DNA of 64,000 nucleotides. Origin: Lasiodiplodia sp. COLG20. Taxonomy: Eukaryota > Ascomycota > Dothideomycetes > Botryosphaeriales > Botryosphaeriaceae. The stretch is taken from the NCBI GenBank assembly GCA_009801085.1, contig VNWV01000002.1, positions 4,914,184-4,978,183 of the forward strand, given 5' to 3'. Below the pieces are notes generated by a model. It saw only the letters and a program-made list of their open reading frames with translations, ran no database searches and was not told where the DNA came from. Position numbers and translations under genes: made by a program. Shown one piece after another: positions 56,933 through 64,000 of this stretch. Position 1 is the stretch's first letter. The number at the start of each line of letters is the position of its first letter.

Positions 56933-58639
56933 ATGTCTCCACCGCCTTTTTCCCGTTGTCGTGTCAATACACAAGATTCACCGGGAAAGCTCCCTTCTTC
57001 TACTCCCGTCTATCACTTCTACACCATGGAAGAGAAGTATCGTAAACTCTTGCAAGCCACCCTGGAAGTGGAGGCATTCTTTGAAGACTTCGACGACTAC
57101 TTCCAGGTCAGCGACTACGACATATGGAAAGAACACGACAGCAACGAGCCAGAGCATGGAAGCGTCACTGTTTTCGATTTCTCCAATGGAGAAAAGGCTC
57201 AAATCACTCAATTGAACTCCTCAACTGAACTGCGGCAGTACTTTTCTAAAGCATCTCCTGCCCAGCCCCCAAAGCCTGCAAGGCGGCTATTCGTTCTCGA
57301 AGGCCTCGATCCCAGGCTGGTAGACGTACTAGGATCACAACTCGGCGTCCCACCCATGGTCTTCATCTCGCAAGCCGCCAGCCCGGGGACCATCGACCTG
57401 ACCGACGCCGACGGCTTCCTCCACGACCCATCCCAGTACTGGAACGTCCAAGTCCAACAGCTCCACAAGCTCTCAGAAGGCTTCTACACCCACCGCGGCA
57501 GCTTCTGGAACGAACACGCCACCCCCAAGCGCCTTGCCGGCACCTTCGTCAAGCGCGCCTACTCGTGGTCCTTCACCCAGCACCTCGTCTCCTTCTGGAG
57601 CAGCAAACATGACAGCAGCGACTCCTGGGACGCCCTCATCCTCGTCGACCCCGCCTGGGGCGCCACCGTCTTCCAAAGCACCGACCGCAAAACTCGCAAA
57701 CACCTGGCCAGCGACCCTGCCTTCGCCGTCCGCCACGACGAGAAGGCCCTCCCACGCGCCCCCAGTGCCTGCATGGATGCTCTCCCGCAAGACCCGACCC
57801 AGTGGTCGCAGCCGCCACCGCCGAAGCCATCGCTAATGTCCATGCGTGAGCGCCTGGTCGACTTGTACACGCGCTTCCCGCACAACGCAACCGAGGATCC
57901 GGAGTCCGCGGCGGCTTTCTGCAAGGGTGTTGTGTTCTCGCTGTGGGAGATGACTATTCGCTGCCTGGAGTGGCGCTACATCGCGCTGTGGGATGAGGAA
58001 GTGTTCCGCTCGTACCACCACCACGACGTGCAGTGGCGTCGTGCGGATTTTCAGAAGATGGCGGATCAGCAGTTGGTGACGCGGCGGGTGAAGAGGGATT
58101 TCTTTGATGTTTGTCGGAAGCTGGGGGTTGGGGATGAGAGGGGGAATGGGCGGGGTGGTGGCGTTGGGGCGGTGGGGGTGGGTGGTGGTGGTGGAGGTGG
58201 CTGTAAGGAGCGCAGTTGGGGGTGGTTGCTGGAGCGGATCACGGTGCTGGATGAGCAGATTGGGGATATGATAATGGTTTATGGTCAGCGCTCGTCTGTG
58301 GAGGAGAGCTTGATTGCTAACAACCAGGCTCGCAGCGTTGGCCGCTTGACTGCGCTGGCTACTGTGTTGGTTCCCTTTACTATCGCTGCGGGGATCTTCT
58401 CTATGAGTGACGAGTATGCGGCAGGAAAGAGCAAGTTTTGGGTCTTCTGGGCGATTGCCGTCCCTCTCGCGTCTCTGTTGCTGATTTGGGTGTTTTTGGT
58501 GAAAAGGTCTCCATCACAGCTGCTCAAAGCTATTTTCTCAGCATTCCAACGGAGCGGCTTTGGCATCTCAAGAAAATTCAGTGAGTTGAGTGGTGAAAGG
58601 CGGGCGGGATTGCCGAGATGGCGTGACAAAGACCATTAA
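56933..58639 (+). CDS. CorA-like Mg2+ transporter-related membrane protein
   Basis: A single exon encodes 568 residues. A second ATG at 57026, with a much better context (CACCATGGA), would give 537 residues and may be the true start. The first 440 residues are soluble and include a helical region (RVKRDFFDVCRKLGV, then ITVLDEQIGDMIMVYGQRSS) like the long stalk helix of CorA proteins. Two C-terminal membrane segments follow: LTALATVLVPFTIAAGIFSM near 470-490 and FWVFWAIAVPLASLLLIWVF near 505-525. True CorA transporters have GMN at the end of the first segment; here it is GIFSMSDE, so magnesium transport cannot be assumed. A Gly-rich insert lies near residues 400-420. Such proteins are numerous and poorly studied in moulds. 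Confidence 0.8.
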   Translation: MSPPPFSRCRVNTQDSPGKLPSSTPVYHFYTMEEKYRKLLQATLEVEAFFEDFDDYFQVSDYDIWKEHDSNEPEHGSVTVFDFSNGEKAQITQLNSSTELRQYFSKASPAQPPKPARRLFVLEGLDPRLVDVLGSQLGVPPMVFISQAASPGTIDLTDADGFLHDPSQYWNVQVQQLHKLSEGFYTHRGSFWNEHATPKRLAGTFVKRAYSWSFTQHLVSFWSSKHDSSDSWDALILVDPAWGATVFQSTDRKTRKHLASDPAFAVRHDEKALPRAPSACMDALPQDPTQWSQPPPPKPSLMSMRERLVDLYTRFPHNATEDPESAAAFCKGVVFSLWEMTIRCLEWRYIALWDEEVFRSYHHHDVQWRRADFQKMADQQLVTRRVKRDFFDVCRKLGVGDERGNGRGGGVGAVGVGGGGGGGCKERSWGWLLERITVLDEQIGDMIMVYGQRSSVEESLIANNQARSVGRLTALATVLVPFTIAAGIFSMSDEYAAGKSKFWVFWAIAVPLASLLLIWVFLVKRSPSQLLKAIFSAFQRSGFGISRKFSELSGERRAGLPRWRDKDH

Positions 58640-58678
58640 GTCACCACAAGGTCCTATTTTCATGAGAATTGAATTTGT

Positions 58679-60617
58679 CTACCCACAAGTGCTTTCGCGA
58701 AGGCGCCCCCAGCCATCAATCCATTTCGGTGGAAGTGTCGCACCATGTTCTAGAAGTGTGTGGATTATGGCGCTGTGGTATTGTAAGCAGGCAGTAGTTA
58801 AAGCCGAACCATAACCATCCCATAGGTTGACATTTGCTCCTTTGCTAATCAATAGCTTGACTATTTCCAAATGGCCTCGATAACATGCTACAATAAGAGC
58901 CGTCCGAGACTTGAGAGGGCAAAATATTGAACTGCGGCCATCGACCAGTCCATCATCGAGCACTGAAACATCAACGTCAGCTCCACACTCGATGAGAAAC
59001 TCCGCTACGGCTATGCGGTTCCTTTCGCAAGCTGCCATGAGCGCCGTTCCCCCACTTTGATCGATTTTTTGCACGTCTGCGCCTTCCTCAATGAGAGCTT
59101 TCACGATTTCCAAGCGGCCGTGATAGCAAGATATGATGAGGGGTGTTCCGTCCCTCTTGACGGCCTCATTCGCGTCTGCACCTTTCTCTATGAGAGTCTT
59201 GACCACCTCCACATCGCTAAACACGCAAGCTACCCACAGAACGGTAAAATCGTTCTCCTTGTACTTCCCGAGATTTGCGCCGAGGTCTATGAGGGTTTTA
59301 ACCAAATCTACAGAGTTGGTGCGACAAGCTGGCATCAGAGGGGGGGTCACCTGATACTGGTTCCTGTTTACCCAGTCAATACCATTTGGGTCGGCACGAA
59401 GTTCGAGCAACAGCTCTGCAATGTCCGTCATGTTGTTCTCTATCGCTGGTACTAGTGCGATGCACGGGTGGTGGAAGAAGTCTCGTTTGGTTCCCCATTG
59501 AATAAGCAATCTAGCAACATCGCTGTGGCCTCGTCGGCAAGCCACTGAAAGAGGTGAACCGTAAGGATCGTTTTTCTCAAAATCTAGCTCAGAGCTATTT
59601 TCTAAAAGGCGTTGCGCAGTATGAACCAGTCCTTCAGAACATGCTGCATAAAGAGGAGAGGGCATGCAGACTGTATCAGGGCCGATATCGTGTAGAGAAA
59701 TGGGATCGGTTTCACCATCAGACCTCAGAGCTTCAGTAGGGTGAAGACTAGATAAGTCATAATCGTCGCAGTAGACTGGGGTTGACAAGAAATGGTACCA
59801 TTGCCTTTTGCTTGACATGAATTCGATGATGCGTTGCTGTACGGTGTCCCTCGTTTCAACACACTTGACGTGATGGAACAGATATCTCCTGCTATAATCA
59901 AGAAGAGGGAACCCCCACAGGAGAGACTCGCTCTTCCGTGAGAATAAGTCTCCAACGTTGGACAAATACGAGTTTTTCGGTAGTGCTAATTCATAGAGCT
60001 TCACAGCTCCGTCATCGTTAAGACAGGATAGATAAGACGTGAGAATCTTAACGATAAAGGTCTGTGCCACCGCTGGCTTGAAAATTCGTGAAAAATGGCC
60101 TTTATCCTCGTTTGAGGTCAAGTACTCGTGCACTGAAGAATGAGCAAGGACGAGTTGTCCGCCGTTTGTCAAAGTTACTAGGCTTGAACAAAAATTGACA
60201 ACTCGTTTCGGCACAGGCATTCGATAATCTGGATGAAAACTTGGGGTTTTCTTGAAGGTAGTTGCGAGGACGTCGACGGCTTCATTGATGTACAACGGCC
60301 TTTCCGCATATGTAAGGAATGTCAGGATCCGTCTCGAATGACTCAAGTCAGACTCAGGAATGTTGTCCAGAATGCGCCTGTATGTCTCGGAAAGAGACTT
60401 CGGGAGTGGACACAGCGCATCCAAGAGATCGTTTGGCATTTGAAAAGCTGCTAAAGCCTCGAGTTGGCATGGTGCCCACCTGAACCTGAAATTTGTAAGT
60501 AAACCCCCGATTATTTCAACAATGATGAACAACTTACATTCCCTTGGCTTGCTTTTTAATGGTTTCTTCAATCTTATCAAGAATATCTGGACGCGATGCC
60601 CACGTTTCAGCTTTCAT
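58679..60617 (-). CDS. ankyrin-repeat NLR fragment (end of NACHT plus ankyrin repeats)
   Basis: Two exons, 60617-60538 and 60485-58679, give 628 residues in phase across a 52-base GT-AG intron. The product starts MKAETWASRPDILDKIEETI and continues GMFRWAPCQLEALAAF, which is the tail end of a NACHT domain. The P-loop and Walker B parts are absent. The region NELPK-like CPLPKSLSETYRRILDNIP and a winged-helix-like segment follow. From about residue 310 there are roughly nine ankyrin repeats, such as GGTALMAACERNRIAVAEFL and RTALIVACYRGHLEIVKLLI. It lies directly behind a PNP-domain remnant in the same orientation. It is therefore probably the back half of a PNP-NACHT-ankyrin NLR after an internal deletion. 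It may still be expressed from the ATG at 60617, but nothing proves it. Confidence 0.7.
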
Positions 60618-61236
60618 CGCAACTTCGATTGCTATCCTTATGGATAAATGTTGACAAGTACAGCCGATCCGTGCTTATGTCAGGTCTCTGGTGCGACCTT
60701 TATAACCTTTTCTTTTTGGCTAGAATGGCTTGAACATTTTTATGGATTTGGTGCCCGTCGGAAGAGTATCTGTCTTTAAGTGCACTGACTGCTGCACGAA
60801 GGACAGGCTGCGGTTGGTTTAGAAAGCCGGTCTGCTGGAAGCCCTGGACTTGTATCGCTTTTTTAAAGTCGTATTGAAGGACCCCGCCTTGACCGTCTCT
60901 AGGAGAGCTGACTACGGCATCCCCTAGCCTGATTTCGTGCTTTTTGCTCGGTGCGCCGCCTCCGATACCGACTATAAGACCGACCCTGATGTTTGGAAAG
61001 CTATGTACCATATCCCTCGCCACAGTGGCGGCAGACGAAGTACCGTACTCACCATCAGGTAGTCCAGCGATGACGACCCGATGTTGTCCCATCCTACCAA
61101 GCGTATAGGCATTGTTGTTGTTTTGGGACACGCAGACTGGCTGGTCGAACTCCTCGTCAAGAAACTGACGGGCTGCGGTGCTTTCCGTTGGTAGGGCGCA
61201 AATCCAACCAACTGTAAAGGTGTCTGGGTCAGACAT
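60607..61236 (-). pseudogene. PNP/UDP-phosphorylase domain remnant of the same NLR
   Basis: An open frame from ATG 61236 to TAA at 60700-60702 gives 178 residues starting FTVGWICALPTESTAARQFL. It carries GLIVGIGGGAPSK, IRLGDAVVSSPRDGQGGVLQ and QTGFLNQPQPVLRAAVSALK, the hallmarks of the nucleoside-phosphorylase domain found at the front of fungal NLRs. The same frame goes on past the TAA with RPDISTDRLYLSTFIH, which is the family's normal continuation, and then stops at 60607-60609. The second half of the domain and almost all of NACHT are missing, and NACHT-tail sequence begins at once in another frame. This is best read as an in-frame stop plus a large deletion. A short PNP-only protein could still be made. 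Confidence 0.75.
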
Positions 61237-61763
61237 GTTGACAAGGGAGGCCGTTCAGAAGAGAGGGTGTCTGCAAAGCGATGAGATAAAGTCGAGGTAA
61301 AATGCACGCTGTACCCTGTGGTTCGAGCTTGAGAGGCAGTCGAGAGGATTCACAGGATTTTAGAAGCAAGATGAATTGGTTTTAAAGGGGAAAATATGCG
61401 CAACAAACAAGATGCAATCAGTGCGAACTTCACATCTCTTCGTTTGCTAGCCAACGTTGGACAACTATGATAAAAGCCTCAGTGACCAGGTATTCGCGCA
61501 TCTGATTTTCCTCTGTAGTAATTGCGTTGTTTTAATATATGTTTTTGAGCTCAAGAGACATACCAACTTCGAGTAGATGCATCTTGTTTGGTTTGATCCA
61601 TTGTCTCATCCGTTTGGTGAGGTAACTGTTTACACTGAGACTTTGCGGCTATTGTCTGCTATTAGCTGCAACTGTGGAAGATGCTAATCGTTACGCAAAT
61701 CGTATACTTTGATCATTCGCAATACTATCATGCTCATTTTGTCTAAACATTTCCATCCAAAGT
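61237..61763. other. spacer, no gene seen
   Basis: About 530 bases of AT-richer sequence upstream of the PNP remnant and downstream of the propeller gene. Confidence 0.5.
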
Positions 61764-62915
61764 TCAATCAAACCCAAGCTGTTTCTCATACGCCTCAGCA
61801 GTCTCCCCAATTGGCTGCACCAACGTATAGCTCGCTTTTGTTCCATTCTCCTGCACGCCGTTCACCAGATACAACGGCACAACCCCCTCATCCGTCGGAT
61901 CAAAATACAACTTCGGTCTCTCCCTCCGATACAACACTGTCTCCGTCCCATCATCAAACTGCACCGTCGTGTTATACGCTATCGTCCGCGTATTGAACGT
62001 CCAAGGTCCCTCCAGCGTTCTGGAATACAAATGCGCTCCGACATTGGGCCCCTTCTCATCCCGCTCCTCAATGTCGATCATATAGTGCACAAGAATATGC
62101 CAGTGCCCGCGCTTATCGCGCCACAGAAACGGGTCCTCACTCCACGGCTGCTCTCCCTCCGCTGGCCGAAAGACCGTAGGCTCAAACGAGGCGTTGTAGT
62201 TCGCCGCGACGTGGATGATATTGTCCTCAACCGCCAACGCTATCCGCGCCGTGCGATTCCCCGGCACAAACAACGGCCACGGCGCCGGATTCGTCGCATT
62301 CGTCAACACCTGCCTCCTCGGCGTCCACGTCCGCAGATCCGGCGACGTGGCAATGGAGATGTTGTTTGGCATGATGCCCTGATGTCTACATGTGTCGGGC
62401 AGCGGATAGTCGTCTCGCCCAATCATAAACAACAAATACAGCTCATCCGCGGGGCTCCAAACCGCCGTCGGATTGTGCGTGAACGCGCCAAACAGTTCTT
62501 GCGCCCAGACGTACGGCCCACGCGGCCCGGTCGTCGACTCGGCGCGGATGATGGTGCTGAACGGCTTCCAGCCGCTGAGGCCGCAGCCGTGCGAGAACTG
62601 CGAGGTGATGAGGTGGAACTTGCGGGGGTCGTGGCGGTCGGGCAGGATCTGGCCGCCCCAAGAGGAGTTACCGGCGGTGCCGCCGCTGAAGGGGTCGGAG
62701 GCGGTGGCGGTGGTGTGGTTGTAGCCGGTGCCGCGGGTGGCTGGGTAGAGGTCGAGCTCGCCGCAGTCGGCGGAGCGCCAGCCTGGGTCGCAGAGGCAGG
62801 TGCTGTTGGTGGTGCAGATGCCGTTTAAGCTGCAGTCGTCGTCGGTTGTGCAGCCTGTTGCGAAGGAGACAAAGAGAAGCACTAAAAGTACCGCTCCTTT
62901 GTGTAGTGAACCCAT
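61764..62915 (-). CDS. secreted EGF-like plus five-bladed-propeller protein (GH43-like fold)
   Basis: A single exon encodes 383 residues from ATG 62915. The N-terminus MGSLHKGAVLLVLLFVSFAT is a signal peptide. Residues 23-55 hold six cysteines in an EGF-like pattern (CTTDDDCSLNGIC, then CLCDPGWRSADC). The remainder resembles the glycosidase-type five-bladed propeller: WGGQILPDRHDPRKFHLITS, then THNPTAVWSPADELYLLFMI, then WSEDPFLWRDKRGHWHILVH with the DPFLWRD motif. Each block has the acidic or aromatic positions seen in GH43/62/32 proteins, but I could not fix the three catalytic acids with certainty. About nine NxS/T sites suggest heavy glycosylation. It is likely secreted and carbohydrate-directed, but activity is unproven. 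Confidence 0.8.
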   Translation of the reverse strand: MGSLHKGAVLLVLLFVSFATGCTTDDDCSLNGICTTNSTCLCDPGWRSADCGELDLYPATRGTGYNHTTATASDPFSGGTAGNSSWGGQILPDRHDPRKFHLITSQFSHGCGLSGWKPFSTIIRAESTTGPRGPYVWAQELFGAFTHNPTAVWSPADELYLLFMIGRDDYPLPDTCRHQGIMPNNISIATSPDLRTWTPRRQVLTNATNPAPWPLFVPGNRTARIALAVEDNIIHVAANYNASFEPTVFRPAEGEQPWSEDPFLWRDKRGHWHILVHYMIDIEERDEKGPNVGAHLYSRTLEGPWTFNTRTIAYNTTVQFDDGTETVLYRRERPKLYFDPTDEGVVPLYLVNGVQENGTKASYTLVQPIGETAEAYEKQLGFD

Positions 62916-63464
62916 TGTGTACTGATATGAAGTCACTTCCAGGGGGCTTGGTGTTTATCCACGATCTGAGTATAAGTTTTGGAGGGATTGGAGGATTTTC
63001 AATGCTGTCCCTTGATTGATGTCATCTTCCGGATGTACCCCAGCATCTCGCACAAAGACATGCCGAATCGCCGCGAGTATATTGATGTCGTGCTTAAGCG
63101 AAGGGGCAGCCCTCCAGTTTATCCGTCTTTCTCGTATACTTCCCCGCAGTATCCCCCTCGCTTATCAAACAACCACCCGAGATATGTCGATCAATTGTTG
63201 CCCCGCAAAGTGCCAAGCTCATGAGGAATACAATTCAGTCATAAGTGCCAACCGCGTCCTGTAAAATAAGGATAATCTCGTTGTATTGTATTTTTGTAGT
63301 CGCAGTGCCTGAGTGACCTCGTATGGACGAGCAGGCTGTATGAGTATAGAATCTCTGCTTAACAAAGACCGTCAACCAGTCTCTGTAAACGCCAAAGCCT
63401 AAACAAAGTAGGAAACACTGGATCAACCCCCCACTAGGATCGCCCAACACCGACACCAATCCCC
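62916..63464. other. spacer, no gene seen
   Basis: About 550 bases between the propeller gene start and the stop codon of the partial gene at the edge. Confidence 0.5.
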
Positions 63465-63944
63465 TCAGACAGACATCGCCCTGCCGTGCGCCGCCTTACC
63501 AGCCCCAACGGCAGCACCCTCCATACCCCGTCCACGCCTCTCCCCACCCTCAGCCCCACCACCCCTCCCACAAACCGTCTTCAGCACCGGCCGTCTCCGC
63601 TCCTCATCGAAATCCAGCGTCGCCAACTCCTCATCACACCCCGTCGTCACCGGCGGCGCGCCGCCGTCCAGCCTCCCACCCCACGTGCCTGACCCGGCCA
63701 TCTCGTGCGCCAGGCGCTGCAGCTGCAGCGCGTCGCTGGCCCACCACTCCAACTGCGTGTACGTGGTGCCCGTGATGTCGTCGTTGTTGCCGCGACGACG
63801 GCGGGCGCGGCGGTCGCTGTAGCGGGCGTAGAGGGCGCAGAGGCGGTCGAGGTTCCAGCTTAGCGCGAGGATGAGTTTGCCGAGCATGGAGATGGCGAAG
63901 AGGAGGGCGAAGTTGAAGGATGTGTGGTCGGTGGAGAGGATTTT
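63465..63944 (-). CDS. last exon of a paralogue of the 42.6 kb membrane protein (partial, runs off window)
   Basis: An exon of 159 codons plus stop begins right after a CAG acceptor at 63945-63947 and a polypyrimidine tract with a TACTAAC branch site. It starts KILSTDHTSFNFALLFAISM, while the last exon of the gene at 42.6 kb starts KILSTAHSNFSVFGLAFIFV after a CAG acceptor in the same phase. The tail contains LEWWASDALQLQRLAHEMAG, matching LEWCANETLQLQRLAHEELG. The C-terminus then diverges into a low-complexity Gly/Arg end. The rest of the gene lies beyond the window. The intron shows an 8-base tandem (GAGGGGGA) at 63977-64000. Confidence 0.8.
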   Translation of the reverse strand, partial: KILSTDHTSFNFALLFAISMLGKLILALSWNLDRLCALYARYSDRRARRRRGNNDDITGTTYTQLEWWASDALQLQRLAHEMAGSGTWGGRLDGGAPPVTTGCDEELATLDFDEERRRPVLKTVCGRGGGAEGGERRGRGMEGAAVGAGKAAHGRAMSV

Positions 63945-64000
63945 CTGTGGGGGGGAGGGTGGGTTAGTAGTAGAACGGGGGAGAGGGGGAGAGGGGGAGA

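Overview
The window looks like a nuclear segment from a filamentous ascomycete (Pezizomycotina). The evidence is short 50-80 nt GT-AG introns, and a gene set typical of mould genomes: a HET-domain protein, a PNP/NACHT/ankyrin NLR remnant, a PTH11-like rhodopsin-fold receptor, a LaeA-like methyltransferase, an NmrA-like reductase, a CYP504-like P450 and a MYST acetyltransferase. I cannot assign a class or genus from the sequence alone. I saw no rRNA, tRNA, CRISPR array or bacterial operon structure.

Layout. 1-2.4 kb: the 3' end of a basic, alanine-rich protein gene and a degenerate minisatellite. 2.4-7.7 kb: two housekeeping genes, mitochondrial D-lactate dehydrogenase and folylpolyglutamate synthase, diverging from a 1.7 kb spacer. 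7.8-11.5 kb: repeat-rich decayed DNA holding one MITE, a broken reading frame and a 150 bp inverted repeat around internal tandem repeats. 11.5-15.2 kb: a tandem pair of multi-pass membrane-protein genes, the first dead and the second intact. 15.2-21.3 kb: NmrA-like reductase, HET protein and cyclopropane-fatty-acid-synthase-like enzyme. 22.4-26.2 kb: RNase H2 subunit C, a DUF4385 protein and tRNA wybutosine enzyme Trm12/TYW2. 26.4-33.1 kb: secreted alpha/beta hydrolase, PTH11-like receptor and LaeA-like methyltransferase. 34.6-37.3 kb: two divergent secreted paralogues. 38.4-45.0 kb: SDR, coiled-coil protein and a 760-residue membrane protein. 45.1-48.3 kb: REX4 and ESA1 from one divergent promoter. 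49.1-54.7 kb: CYP504-like P450, old-yellow-enzyme reductase and a tiny secreted protein. 56.9-64 kb: CorA-like protein, NLR wreckage, an EGF/beta-propeller secreted protein, and the cut-off end of a second copy of the 760-residue membrane protein.

The most notable signal is a family of at least six palindromic MITE-like elements (7.8, 23.1, 27.4, 30.2, 34.4 and 41.9 kb). They share a core of about 28 bp inverted arms and, where ends are readable, outer ends bounded by TA. Two copies lie wholly inside introns, one in a lipase-like gene next to a 14-nt exon and one in the PTH11-like gene. Together with the damaged NLR, the dead tandem copy and several lineage-type paralogue pairs, this suggests conserved genes interleaved with fast-changing self-recognition, surface and secreted-protein genes.

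Exon coordinates were derived by hand from reading frames, splice consensus and family conservation. A CDS feature spans start codon to stop codon including introns, and the exons are given in the evidence.
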